64,000 bases of DNA from GCA-2731375 sp964590195 (GCA_964590195.1 CAZPWJ010000006.1:1-64000), one strand, 5' to 3'; shown: positions 1 through 8,854, counted from the first letter of the stretch. The notes: generated from the sequence alone by a model not told the origin. Made by a program: numbers and translations.

Positions 1-57
1 GTCATTCCCTATGCCCGCAACTGGGGCACATCCACCGCGATGATTTTGGAGGCCTAG
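1..57 (+). CDS. thiolase / lipid-transfer protein, C-terminal end (partial)
   Basis: Only the last 18 codons lie in the window, reading in frame from base 1 to a TAG at 55-57. The tail (NWGTSTAMILEA) resembles the C-terminus of thiolase-fold lipid-transfer proteins. The next gene is a DUF35 protein starting one base after the stop, and thiolase-DUF35 pairs form one complex in several pathways, for example the steroid side-chain retro-aldolases. The family call rests on this short tail plus context. Confidence 0.6.
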   Translation, partial: VIPYARNWGTSTAMILEA

Positions 58-58
58 G

Positions 59-484
59 ATGTCAGAAGAACAAGTGAAACCCCGCCCCACGCCGAAAGCC
101 AACAAATTCGTCGATGCCGGCGCTTTCTGGCAAGGCACCAAAGACGGTGAGTTAAGGCTGCAATACTGCCCCGATACAGAGAAGTTCCAGCATTACCCCC
201 GCCCCATCAGCCTCTACACTGGCAAGCGCAATCTGGAATGGCGCAAGGTCGCGGGTACGGGCACCGTCTATGCCTGCACGATCGTACGGGTGCCGGGGCC
301 CGGTCTGGAGGGCCGCCTGCCTCTGTCAGTTGTCACGGTGGAACTGGACGAGGGCGTGCGCATCTTGGGCAATGTCCTGAATGTCGAGCCGGATAAGGTC
401 GCCATCGGCCAGCGGGTCGAACTGGCCTGGGACGCGGTCAATGACGAGACGAAATATCCCGCCTTCAACGTGGTCGAGGCATAG
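59..484 (+). CDS. DUF35 / OB-fold acyl-CoA-associated protein
   Basis: A 141-residue protein with the DUF35 layout: a short N-terminal helix, a rubredoxin-like segment around residues 32-50 (LRLQYCPDTEKFQHYPRP), then an OB-fold with the typical GTGTVYACTIVR strand. DUF35 proteins partner thiolase-fold enzymes and help bind acyl-CoA. Only one Cys remains in the ribbon segment, where zinc-binding members have four, so this copy probably does not bind zinc. It starts one base after the upstream thiolase stop and is followed 5 bases later by the UbiD gene, which suggests one operon. Confidence 0.85.
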   Translation: MSEEQVKPRPTPKANKFVDAGAFWQGTKDGELRLQYCPDTEKFQHYPRPISLYTGKRNLEWRKVAGTGTVYACTIVRVPGPGLEGRLPLSVVTVELDEGVRILGNVLNVEPDKVAIGQRVELAWDAVNDETKYPAFNVVEA

Positions 485-489
485 CCGCC

Positions 490-1905
490 ATGACAGCCGA
501 TAAAGCCCCAGCGCCATCCGCCAACCATTGCAGCCGGGATCTGCGCGAATGGCTGACCCATCTGGCCGCCACGGACCGCCTGGCGGTGGCCAAGCCTGGG
601 CAGGGCCTGGTGCACGAACTGGCCGCCGTGTCCGATCAACTGGAGCTGGACAAGGCGGTGTTGTTTCCCAATCCCGACGGCCACGACATTCCGGTGGCCG
701 CCAATCTGTTGGCCAGCCGCAAATGGATTGGCGATTGCCTTGGTGTTTCCGAGGATGACCTGATCGCCCGCTATCAGGATGCGGTGCGTAATCCCCTGCC
801 CTGGGTCGAGGTCGATGACGGCCCGGTACAGGCCGTGGTGCATACAGAAGTGGACATCAACGGCCAACTGCCCGTGCCAACCCACAACGAATTGGACAGC
901 GGGCCCTATATTGCCGCCGGCCTGATGATTTCGCGCAATCCCGTGAATGGCATTCAGAACGTCTCCATCCACCGTTGCCAGATCAGCGGCAAGGACCGCA
1001 TTGGCGTCCTGTTGCTGCCGCGTCATACCTGGACCTACAGCCGCATGGCCGAGGAAGCCGGCCAGGCCCTGGAAGTTGCCATTGTGATCGGTGTTGACCC
1101 GGCCTCGCTGCTGGCCAGTCAGGCCATCGTGCCCATGGATTTCGACGAGATGGAGATCGTCGGCGCCCTGCACGGCGCGCCAGTGGAAATGGTCAAATGC
1201 AAGACCAACAATGTCCGTGTGCCGGCCAATGCGGAAATCGTTCTGGAGGGCCGGGTGCTGCCCGGCGTGGCCGAGCCCGAGGGGCCGTTTGGCGAGTTTC
1301 CGCAGTATTATGGCCGCCGCGCCAACCGCCATGTCATACAGGTCGATACCATCACGCACCGAAAGGGCGCGATCTTCCACACCATTGTTGGCGGCGGCAT
1401 GGAGCATCTGCTGCTGGGCGGCCTGCCGCGCGAAGCGACCATTCTGGAATCTCTGCAACGCCATGACCCGGACGTGCTGGATGTGCATCTGTCGCGCGGT
1501 GGTATCTGCCGCTATCACCTGGTGGTCAAGATCCATAAGAAACAGGAAGGCCAGGCCAAGAACGTCATGATGGGCGCCTTCGCGGCCCACTACGATATCA
1601 AACAGGTGGTCGTGGTCGATAGGGACGTCAATATTCACGACGGCGAAGCGGTGGAATGGGCCATCGCCACACGCTTTCAGGCCGATCAGGACTTGCTGGT
1701 GGTCAACAATACCCAAGGCTCCAAGCTGGACCCGACGACCACGGAAGACGGCGTTGGTGCAAAGATGGGCCTGGATGCGACCATACCCCTGGCGGCGGAT
1801 GAATTCACTTTCACGGTGATCAAGGTGCCGGGCGCAGGCGATGTGGATCTGGATGCGGTGCTGGATGATCCAGGCGCCGCCACGGCGATAATTGCGGGAG
1901 AGTAG
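490..1905 (+). CDS. UbiD family decarboxylase
   Basis: A 471-residue protein of UbiD length and layout. The central domain has the family's conserved run (QNVSIHRCQISGKDRIGVLL), and the EGPFGEFPQYYG segment at about residues 257-268 carries the acidic residues expected near the active site. UbiD enzymes carry out reversible non-oxidative decarboxylation of aromatic or alpha,beta-unsaturated acids using prenylated FMN. No ubiX flavin prenyltransferase gene lies in the window, so the cofactor must be made elsewhere. The gene sits between the DUF35 gene and a ThDP enzyme, with gaps of 5 and 4 bases, so co-transcription is very likely. The substrate cannot be told from sequence. Confidence 0.88.
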   Translation: MTADKAPAPSANHCSRDLREWLTHLAATDRLAVAKPGQGLVHELAAVSDQLELDKAVLFPNPDGHDIPVAANLLASRKWIGDCLGVSEDDLIARYQDAVRNPLPWVEVDDGPVQAVVHTEVDINGQLPVPTHNELDSGPYIAAGLMISRNPVNGIQNVSIHRCQISGKDRIGVLLLPRHTWTYSRMAEEAGQALEVAIVIGVDPASLLASQAIVPMDFDEMEIVGALHGAPVEMVKCKTNNVRVPANAEIVLEGRVLPGVAEPEGPFGEFPQYYGRRANRHVIQVDTITHRKGAIFHTIVGGGMEHLLLGGLPREATILESLQRHDPDVLDVHLSRGGICRYHLVVKIHKKQEGQAKNVMMGAFAAHYDIKQVVVVDRDVNIHDGEAVEWAIATRFQADQDLLVVNNTQGSKLDPTTTEDGVGAKMGLDATIPLAADEFTFTVIKVPGAGDVDLDAVLDDPGAATAIIAGE

Positions 1906-1909
1906 ACCG

Positions 1910-3619
1910 ATGAGCGATCAAACAAACGTCGGCCATGCGGTGTTGGCACGCTTGCAGGCGGCGGGTATCGAATATTTTCTGGCCAACGCGGGCACGGATT
2001 TCCCGCCGATCATCGAGGCCATAGCGCAAGCCGGCGACCGCGGTGATGATACAGGTGGGGGCCCTCAGGCTCTGGTCGTGCCCCACGAAAATGTCGCCAT
2101 CGCCATGGCGCACGGCTATGCCATGATCAAGGGCAAGCCCCTGGCCGTGATGCTGCACGTCAATGTCGGCACCTCGAACGCCATTTGCGGTTTGACCAAC
2201 GCCTACCGCACCAATGTGCCGCTGTTGCTGCTGGCCGGGCGCACGCCCTGGACGGAACATGCGCCCCTGTCCGAAGGTACGCGCAGCCGGCATATCCATT
2301 GGGCGCAGGAGATGTTCGATCAGGCCGGCATGTTGCGGGAGCTGGTCAAGTGGGACTACGAAATGCGCGCGCCTGGGGAGGTCGATGTGGTCCTCGACCG
2401 GGCAATTACTATTGCCGAATCCGATATTCCGGGGCCGGTATATCTTTCCATTCCCCGCGAGGTCATGGCCGCGCCGGCGACGCCGTCCCTGGCGCCGCGC
2501 CGGGCCGCGCCCACCGGTGTCGCCCATCCCGATCCGGACCAAATCGCCCAGGCGGCGGAAATCCTGATGGCGGCGGAGAACCCCTTGATCATCACGGCGG
2601 ATGTGGGCAAGTCCACCAAGGCCGCCGGGCATCTGGCGGAGCTGGCGGAACGCTACGCCATTCCCGTGATTACCCATGTGCCCCGCTATCTGTGCCTGGG
2701 CAACGATCATCCCATGCATCTGGACTACGAGGCCTCGCCGCACCTGGCAAAGGCGGATGCGGTGTTGGTGCTGGATTGCGACGTGCCCTGGATTCCCGCC
2801 ACCGATCCGGTGCATCCGGACGCGAAAGTCATCCATCTGGCGCCCGACCCGCTGTTCAGCCGCTATCCCATCCGCGGCTATCCATCCGCCTTGTCCATCG
2901 CGGCGGATGCCAAGGCGGCGCTGCCCCTCTTGGCGGAGGCCATGGCGGGAACCGATGCGGACAGGATCGATACCCGGCGCGAGGCTGTGGCCACGGCGCG
3001 CCAGGCCGTGCGCGATAAATGGCAGGGCATCCGCGACAACGCCCGCACGGCTGAACCCATCCATCCCGCCTGGCTGGCCCAATGCGTGGGCGAGCATCTG
3101 GGTGATGACACTATTTTGGTCAATGAAATGGGCGTGGTGGCGCAACATACGGGCATCAACCGGCCCGGCAGATATTTCGGACCCAGCCCGGCGGGCGGTC
3201 TGGGCTGGGGCCTGGGCGCGGCCCTTGGCGCCAAGATGGCGGCGCCCGATGATCTGATCATCGCCACAATCGGCGATGGGTCCTACTTCTTCGGCAACCC
3301 CATGGCGGCGCATTATTGCGGCCGGGCCTATGACCTGCCAGTGCTGTACATTGTCGTCAACAACCACGGCTGGGGCGCGGTGCGCCGGGCCACCAAGGCG
3401 ATGTATCCCGACGGACAGGCCCTGGGCGGTAACGATATCCCACTGTCGCGCCTGGAACCCGCGCCCGATTACGAGCAGATCATCGCGGCCTGCGGCGGCT
3501 ATGGCGAACGCGTTACCGATCCCGATAAGCTACAGGATGCGCTGGCACGGGCGGTGAAAATGGTCCGCGAGGAACGCCGTCAGGTGTTGTTGAACGTGGT
3601 CGTCTCCGAGATTGTTTAA
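1910..3619 (+). CDS. thiamine diphosphate-dependent enzyme (acetolactate synthase-like fold)
   Basis: A 569-residue protein with the three ThDP-enzyme domains in order: PYR, central, PP. The conserved activating glutamate is Glu60 (VVPHEN). The cofactor-binding motif is GDG at residues 455-457 followed by NN at 484-485, the usual spacing. ThDP enzymes of this fold make or break C-C bonds next to a carbonyl, as in decarboxylases, carboligases and diketone hydrolases. The specific reaction is unknown. I chose ATG 1910 over an in-frame TTG at 1892, which overlaps the UbiD gene. Its place between a decarboxylase and an SDR suggests it processes the same intermediate. Confidence 0.85.
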   Translation: MSDQTNVGHAVLARLQAAGIEYFLANAGTDFPPIIEAIAQAGDRGDDTGGGPQALVVPHENVAIAMAHGYAMIKGKPLAVMLHVNVGTSNAICGLTNAYRTNVPLLLLAGRTPWTEHAPLSEGTRSRHIHWAQEMFDQAGMLRELVKWDYEMRAPGEVDVVLDRAITIAESDIPGPVYLSIPREVMAAPATPSLAPRRAAPTGVAHPDPDQIAQAAEILMAAENPLIITADVGKSTKAAGHLAELAERYAIPVITHVPRYLCLGNDHPMHLDYEASPHLAKADAVLVLDCDVPWIPATDPVHPDAKVIHLAPDPLFSRYPIRGYPSALSIAADAKAALPLLAEAMAGTDADRIDTRREAVATARQAVRDKWQGIRDNARTAEPIHPAWLAQCVGEHLGDDTILVNEMGVVAQHTGINRPGRYFGPSPAGGLGWGLGAALGAKMAAPDDLIIATIGDGSYFFGNPMAAHYCGRAYDLPVLYIVVNNHGWGAVRRATKAMYPDGQALGGNDIPLSRLEPAPDYEQIIAACGGYGERVTDPDKLQDALARAVKMVREERRQVLLNVVVSEIV

Positions 3620-3632
3620 GGGAGTTAATACA

Positions 3633-4400
3633 ATGAGCGAAGCAAATACTGTCCTGCCGTCCATGCGGGTTGATGGCCAGGTGGCCCTGGTCACCGGTGC
3701 GGGCAGGGGCATTGGCCGCGGTTGCGCCCTGGCCCTGGCCGAGGCCGGCGCCGAGGTTATCGCCATGGCCCGTACCGGCACGGAGGTCGAGGCGGTGGTG
3801 GCCGAAATCGAGGCCAAGGGCGGTAAGGGCCGGGCCGTGGCCTGTGATGTCGGGAACCAGGCGGCTTTGGCCCAGGCCATGGCCGGACTGGACCGCCTGG
3901 ATATCCTGGTCAACAACGCCGGCACCAACGTGCCCGTCGGTTTCCTCGAGGCCGATACGGATACCCTGGATCTGATGCTGAACCTGAATATCCGGGCCGC
4001 GTTTCTGGTGGCCCAGGCCGCCGCGCGGATCATGGACCGCCAGGGCGGCGGCGTGATCATTCACCTCTCCTCCACTTTCGGCAAGGTGGGCCGGCAGGGC
4101 GCCTCGATCTATTCCGGCACCAAGCATTTCATCGAGGGGTTGACCAAATCCACTGCTGTCGAGCTGGCGCCGAAGAACATCCGCGTTGTTGCGGTCGGCC
4201 CGACGGCCATCGCCACGCCCATGCTGGAAGAGCGCCTGAAGGATCCGGCGGTCGTGGCTGACCTGCAATCGCACATCCCAATGGGCCGCATTGGCAAGAT
4301 TGAGGATGTGCTGGGCGCGGTGGTCTTTCTGGCCTCGCCGGCGGCGGCGCTGATCACCGGCACCACCATCATGGTGGACGGCGGCTGGACGGCACCCTGA
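3633..4400 (+). CDS. SDR family oxidoreductase
   Basis: A 255-residue classical short-chain dehydrogenase/reductase. The N-terminal nucleotide-binding motif is TGAGRGIG, NNAG follows in the middle, and the catalytic set is Ser in LSSTFGK with Tyr and Lys in YSGTKH. The C-terminus (TIMVDGGW) is typical. The enzyme interconverts an alcohol and a ketone with NAD(P)H. GGAG at 3621-3624 precedes ATG 3633 at good spacing, which fixes this start over the in-frame upstream one at 3612. It lies in the run of UbiD, ThDP enzyme, SDR and monooxygenase genes. Substrate not predictable. Confidence 0.9.
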   Translation: MSEANTVLPSMRVDGQVALVTGAGRGIGRGCALALAEAGAEVIAMARTGTEVEAVVAEIEAKGGKGRAVACDVGNQAALAQAMAGLDRLDILVNNAGTNVPVGFLEADTDTLDLMLNLNIRAAFLVAQAAARIMDRQGGGVIIHLSSTFGKVGRQGASIYSGTKHFIEGLTKSTAVELAPKNIRVVAVGPTAIATPMLEERLKDPAVVADLQSHIPMGRIGKIEDVLGAVVFLASPAAALITGTTIMVDGGWTAP

Positions 4401-4405
4401 CCGGC

Positions 4406-5602
4406 ATGAACGACCGGGTATTGATTGCCGGCGCCGGGCCGGTGGGTTTGAGTGCCGCGGCCTATCTGACCCGGGCCGGCATTCCCGTGACCCTGTTCGA
4501 GGCCGAGGATGCCTTGCCCGAGAATTTGCGCGCGTCCACTTTTCATCCGCCGACCCTGGACATGCTGGCACCGTACGGGGCCACGCAAAGCCTGATCGAG
4601 CAGGGCCTGGTGGCGCCGAAATTCCAATTCCGCGACCGCGCCAATGGCTGCCTGGCGGAGTTCGATTTTTCGGTCCTTGCCGGTGATACGGAGCATCCGT
4701 TCCGGGTGCAGTGTGAACAGTATAAGCTGAACTTCCTGCTGCACGACTGGATACAGGCCCAGGGCGGTGCGGACATCCGCTTTGGCCATGCCATTGCCGG
4801 GGTGCGCCAGGACGATGATGGCGTCACGGCGTTGGTCAAGACGCAGGATGGCGAGGAGGCCGTCAGCGGGCGCTGGCTGATCGGGGCGGAAGGCGCCAAC
4901 AGTGTCGTGCGTCAGACGCTGGATATCCCGTTTGAAGGCTTTACCTGGGACGAACGCTTTCTGGTGGTCTCGACGCCCTATCCGTTCGAAGAGGCCATGC
5001 CGGATCTGACCCTGGTGAATTACTTCGCTGATCCGGAACAATGGTTCTTTCTCCTTAAGGTGCCGGGCCTGTGGCGGGCCATGTTCCCGACCAGGGCGGA
5101 GGAAACCGAGGATGAAATCTTTGATCCCGCGCGGATCGAGGCCCGCATGCAATGGGCGCATTCGATGCCGGATACCTATGAATGCAGCCACACCACGCTG
5201 TACCGGGTGCATCAAAGGGTGGCCGAGAACTACCGCGTGGGCCGCGTTTTCATCGCCGGCGATGCGGCCCATATCAACAATCCCCTGGGCGGCATGGGCA
5301 TGAACGGCGGCATTCACGATGCCTTTAATCTGGCGGGAAAAATGGCCAAGGTCTGGCATGGCGAGGCCGATGATGGCTTGTTGGATCTGTACGAAAAACA
5401 GCGCCGGCCCATCGCCCTCGACTATGTCAACAGCCAGACCATCCGCAACAAACAGAACCTGGAGGCCAGTACGCCGGAAGCACAACAGGCGTTTCGCGAT
5501 TTTCTGGCCGAGGTTTCGGACGACCCGCGAAAGACTCATGACTATCTGCTGCGCACATCGATGATCGCCTCGTTGCGCGCCGCCGAACAGATTACGGACT
5601 AG
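4406..5602 (+). CDS. FAD-dependent aromatic-type monooxygenase
   Basis: A 398-residue flavoprotein of the PHBH/UbiH class. It has an N-terminal dinucleotide-binding motif (VLIAGAGPVGLSAA), a mid-protein EGANS segment, and the second FAD motif GDAAHINNPLGGMGMNGG near residue 285, whose GD pair binds the FAD ribityl chain. Such enzymes hydroxylate aromatic or related rings with NAD(P)H and O2. The first ATG (4406) lies 5 bases after the SDR stop, consistent with translational coupling. Requiring O2 would fit poorly with anaerobic expression, so this half of the island may serve aerobic conditions. Confidence 0.88.
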   Translation: MNDRVLIAGAGPVGLSAAAYLTRAGIPVTLFEAEDALPENLRASTFHPPTLDMLAPYGATQSLIEQGLVAPKFQFRDRANGCLAEFDFSVLAGDTEHPFRVQCEQYKLNFLLHDWIQAQGGADIRFGHAIAGVRQDDDGVTALVKTQDGEEAVSGRWLIGAEGANSVVRQTLDIPFEGFTWDERFLVVSTPYPFEEAMPDLTLVNYFADPEQWFFLLKVPGLWRAMFPTRAEETEDEIFDPARIEARMQWAHSMPDTYECSHTTLYRVHQRVAENYRVGRVFIAGDAAHINNPLGGMGMNGGIHDAFNLAGKMAKVWHGEADDGLLDLYEKQRRPIALDYVNSQTIRNKQNLEASTPEAQQAFRDFLAEVSDDPRKTHDYLLRTSMIASLRAAEQITD

Positions 5603-5614
5603 GGAAGAGATGCC

Positions 5615-6463
5615 ATGCCTGTTGCCGGCCTGATCGAACGCTTTCTGAATGGCGACGTCGCCGCCGTCCCCACGCCGGACGAGGCCGCCTGGTACAAGGC
5701 CTGGCACGATCAGGGCCTGGATACCCAGCCGCCCGTATTGCAGGCGCTACAGGGGGGCATGTGCGCCGATCGTCTGCCGTGGGTGTTCGTCGCCGGCTAT
5801 CAGGCGGCGATCCGCCATGTTTTTCCGGAGGTGCCGGCACAAGGCTGGGCCGCCTACGCCGCGACCGAGGACAAATCGGACCCCGCCGCCTATCCGGGCA
5901 CGCGGCTTACCGCCAGCGGCACGGGCTTCGTTCTGGACGGCTGCAAATCATGGGTGGCGCAATCGCGGCATCTGGATCATCTGCTTGTGACAGTCAACGA
6001 GACGCAGCAATGCGTGCTGCTCTCCGCGGTACAGCCCGGCGTTCATTTAAGCCATCGCGAGGCGCCCGGATTTCTCAGCGCCATGAGTCAGGGCTTTGCA
6101 CGCTTCGAGGCCGCCGAGATCCTACCAGGGCGAATTTATGACAACGAGTTGATGCGGGAGTTTGGCCGGCGGGAGCCGCGCTTTGTCATGCTTGCCGGGG
6201 CCGGCCACCTGCTGGCGCGGCTAAAGGACGCCGACAAGGCGTTGCAGGCGGAATTGATTGGCCTGATATCCGGGCTGGCGGAAATTTGTCTTTCGACCGA
6301 GATCGTGCCGAAGACCCTGGCGGCGCTTGATCGGGCCTTGCAAGACGCCGTTGCCCGTTTCGCCGGCATTGCGGATAACGCGGCACTACCTGCCTGGGAG
6401 GCGGACCACAGGCTACTGTCAATGTATTCCGCCCGTATTCAGAAGCGGGCGCTGCGCGACTAA
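5615..6463 (+). CDS. acyl-CoA dehydrogenase-like protein, degenerate
   Basis: A 282-residue protein, about 100 short of a standard acyl-CoA dehydrogenase. Residues 85-125 (TGFVLDGCKSWVAQSRHLDH) resemble the mid-domain strand LNGxKxxVT of that family. The usual FAD-contact and catalytic motifs are not recognisable. It may be a non-catalytic subunit or a highly diverged enzyme. GGAAGAG at 5603-5609 precedes ATG 5615. It is last in the + strand run, and its TAA overlaps the opposite-strand stop of the GST gene by four bases (6460-6463). Confidence 0.55.
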   Translation: MPVAGLIERFLNGDVAAVPTPDEAAWYKAWHDQGLDTQPPVLQALQGGMCADRLPWVFVAGYQAAIRHVFPEVPAQGWAAYAATEDKSDPAAYPGTRLTASGTGFVLDGCKSWVAQSRHLDHLLVTVNETQQCVLLSAVQPGVHLSHREAPGFLSAMSQGFARFEAAEILPGRIYDNELMREFGRREPRFVMLAGAGHLLARLKDADKALQAELIGLISGLAEICLSTEIVPKTLAALDRALQDAVARFAGIADNAALPAWEADHRLLSMYSARIQKRALRD

Positions 6464-7488
6464 GCCTGGCTTTCGAGGGCGTCCAGGCAACCTGTCTGCC
6501 GCAATATGGCGCGGGTCCGTTCCTCTGGCTCACCGCTCAGGGTGGAGAGGCGGTAGCGCAGCTCGCTCAGGCATTTTAGCTGATAGCGGAAGGTGTCCTG
6601 GCTGTAGGGACCCTTGGCGTAGGTGAGGGAGAAGCTGTCCTCGCCCGCTTCCACCGCGGCGGCATTGGCGAGGAGGAACGGCATATAATATTCCCCGGTC
6701 AATTCCAGCAGGCCCATGGTTGCCGCCGGAAGGTCATCATTCGGGTCCAGCCATTCGCCGTCGATGCCCGAGGCATCATCCAGTTGCCGCACCCAGCTTT
6801 CGGTTTTCATGGCTTCCGCCCGCATGATCGCCAAGGGGGTCGGGTCCGTCGATAGTGGTTTCAATTGGCCGAAAATGCCGAAATCACCCAGGCTGGGCCG
6901 TGTGCCGAAGAGAAAGTCATAGACGCTGACCCGCCTTTCCAACAGCGCCAGGACGCGGTGGTAAGTATCCTCGATCACTGGCTTGTTTTCGGGTGTGCAG
7001 CCGACGATAGGCATGCGGCCGACTTGGCGGTCGGCGAACATTTTGGCGGCGGCATCGCGTTCGGCGCCGCGTGTTTCGGGAAAACCGTCATCGGCGATCC
7101 AGTGCGAGGCATAATCGATGTCGGCGTCATAGTGCCAGCGGTAATGGAACATCGCCTTGGTCAGCCACTCGTCAGCCATGTCCTCCAACAAGTGGGAGAG
7201 AAAGGCATGGCCGGGGTCATCGGGAATGATCGAACGCTGTCCGGGGTGGCGCGCCTCCAGATCATAGGCCAAGGGCGTCGAGTCCACCCGGTAATCGCTT
7301 TCGCCGGGATAACGCAGCATGGGTACCAGGTTTGGTTTCACGTGCTCGAATTCGGCCCGGTTCGCCGACGTGCGCAAAACCCAATCGTGGGGCAAATGGC
7401 GGTAGCGCATGATCGCCCGCAATTTCATGGAATAGGGAGAACCGCCGGAGCCGATCATACGGTAGCGGTCATTACTGGTATCGGACAT
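6460..7488 (-). CDS. glutathione S-transferase family protein
   Basis: A 342-residue protein. Residues 13-90 look like a GST thioredoxin-fold domain, with the SPYSMKLR motif at the glutathione site and a PMLRYPG cis-Pro loop. A long helical C-terminal domain follows. It is longer than the usual 200-230 residues, as in several reductive or isomerising GST subfamilies. AGGAG lies 7 bases upstream of ATG 7488. The gene diverges from the acyl-CoA dehydrogenase operon across a 148-base region that contains an FNR-type box. Its role may be ring-opening isomerisation or detoxification of a reactive intermediate; this is inference. Confidence 0.8.
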   Translation of the reverse strand: MSDTSNDRYRMIGSGGSPYSMKLRAIMRYRHLPHDWVLRTSANRAEFEHVKPNLVPMLRYPGESDYRVDSTPLAYDLEARHPGQRSIIPDDPGHAFLSHLLEDMADEWLTKAMFHYRWHYDADIDYASHWIADDGFPETRGAERDAAAKMFADRQVGRMPIVGCTPENKPVIEDTYHRVLALLERRVSVYDFLFGTRPSLGDFGIFGQLKPLSTDPTPLAIMRAEAMKTESWVRQLDDASGIDGEWLDPNDDLPAATMGLLELTGEYYMPFLLANAAAVEAGEDSFSLTYAKGPYSQDTFRYQLKCLSELRYRLSTLSGEPEERTRAILRQTGCLDALESQA

Positions 7489-7558
7489 GGACGGGCTCCT
7501 CGAATGGCTTGCGGCGGGCGCTCAAACTAGGGCGCTATTCCGGGCCGCGCAAGGCGCC

Positions 7559-7607
7559 TTGATTGAAATCAATCACCTGGCCGAAATGCGGCGCTACCAT
7601 CAAACTG
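7559..7607 (+). promoter_or_regulatory. FNR/FixK-type box and class II promoter
   Basis: TTGATTGAAATCAA at 7559-7572 matches the FNR/FixK consensus TTGAT-N4-ATCAA perfectly. A -10-like TACCAT lies at 7595-7600. This places the box centre (7565.5) at -41.5 from a start near 7607, the classical class II activator position. The downstream gene begins at 7637 with AGGAA upstream of it. The site predicts oxygen- or redox-responsive activation of the acyl-CoA dehydrogenase operon. The start position is inferred. Confidence 0.7.
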
Positions 7608-7636
7608 GACCCGTCAGCCCATACAGGAACGAAACG

Positions 7637-8836
7637 ATGATAGATTTCGCGCTACCGGTCGAATTGGACGAGACCGAGCGGGCGGTACAGGAAACCGCGC
7701 GCCGTTTCGCCACGGATGTGTTGCGGCCCATGGGCGCGGAACTGGACAAAATGCCGGCGGACGAAGTCATCCGGGATGGCTCGCCCCTCTATGATGCGCA
7801 CAAGCAGTTCCGCGATCTGGGTTTTGCCGGCATGCGCATGGGTGAGGATATGTCCCGGGCGCAAAAGGCCCGCCTGGTTTGCCTGGTCGGCTATGAACTG
7901 GGCCGGGGCGATACGGGTCTGGCCCTGGGCCTGGGCGGTTCCACCTTTCCGGCCATGGTCGCCAATGCCTCCCATAATCCGGAGCTGATGGAACAGTTCA
8001 ACTACGACCAGATCGGCTGTTGGGCCATTACCGAACCCGACCATGGCAGCGACGAATTGGACGTCACCGCCGCCGCCTCCGCCACGGGTATGAACAGAGG
8101 CCGGGCCAATTGCATCGCCCGCCCGGACGGCAATTCCATCGTCATCAACGGGCAGAAATCCGCCTGGGTCTCGAACGGTACCATTGCCGAGACGGCAGCG
8201 CTGTTCTGCGCCTATGACGATGGAGGTGACGAGCCCAAGCACGGCGTATTCCTGGTAGACCTCAAGGACAAGGGCGTCACCAGGGGCAAGCCGACCGACA
8301 AGATCGGCCAGCGCAGCCTGAACCAGGGCGAGATTTTTTTTGACGATGTACGAATCCCGGCCGCGAACATGGTGGCGCCGCCGGAACGTTACGGCGATTT
8401 CACCACCATGATCCTGACGCGGGCCAATTCTTCCATGGGGATCAGCTTCTCCGGCCTGGCCCAGGCGGCGTTCGATGAAGCCCTGGCCTATGCCAAGGAA
8501 CGTAAACAGGGCGGCGTGCCGATAATTCAGCATCAAAACGTCAAGGGCCGCTTGTTCGAGATGTTCCGCAAGGTGCTGGCCGCCCGCGCCCTGAACTGGC
8601 AGGTCTGCATGCAGAATTTCACCACCGCCGATGCGCGGCTGGAATATGCCATTGCCACCAAGGTGACCTCGACCCAGACCGCCTTTGACGTGGCGAGCGA
8701 GGCCATGACCATTTTCGGCGGCGCCGGCATCATTCGTGACCACCCGGTGGAGCGCATGTTGCGCGATGCCCGCATCGGCATGATCGAGGACGGGAGCAAC
8801 GATCTGCTCGGCCTGATGGCGGCGGACCGGTTTTAG
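7637..8836 (+). CDS. acyl-CoA dehydrogenase
   Basis: A 399-residue protein with the full acyl-CoA dehydrogenase fold: helical N-terminus, mid beta-domain (CWAITEPDHGSD, the FAD/substrate loop), and helical C-terminus with FGGAGIIRDHPVERMLRDAR. It oxidises an acyl-CoA to the 2,3-enoyl-CoA and passes electrons to ETF. By eye, the position of the medium-chain catalytic Glu (the E of YEG) is Asp in MIEDGSNDL. ATG 7637, with AGGAA at 7626-7630 upstream, fits normal family length; a longer in-frame reading would run through the FNR-type promoter. It leads an operon with the nitroreductase, thiolase and CoA ligase genes. Confidence 0.9.
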   Translation: MIDFALPVELDETERAVQETARRFATDVLRPMGAELDKMPADEVIRDGSPLYDAHKQFRDLGFAGMRMGEDMSRAQKARLVCLVGYELGRGDTGLALGLGGSTFPAMVANASHNPELMEQFNYDQIGCWAITEPDHGSDELDVTAAASATGMNRGRANCIARPDGNSIVINGQKSAWVSNGTIAETAALFCAYDDGGDEPKHGVFLVDLKDKGVTRGKPTDKIGQRSLNQGEIFFDDVRIPAANMVAPPERYGDFTTMILTRANSSMGISFSGLAQAAFDEALAYAKERKQGGVPIIQHQNVKGRLFEMFRKVLAARALNWQVCMQNFTTADARLEYAIATKVTSTQTAFDVASEAMTIFGGAGIIRDHPVERMLRDARIGMIEDGSNDLLGLMAADRF

Positions 8837-8854
8837 ATTTAAGGAGAGTTCCAG

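Noticed and set aside
268..1716. 482-codon open frame on the - strand opposite the UbiD gene, and similar long antisense frames at 1820-3367 and 4109-5707
   Set aside because: Long antisense frames are expected in GC-rich genes. The products have no recognisable domain, while the + strand frames carry full family motifs.
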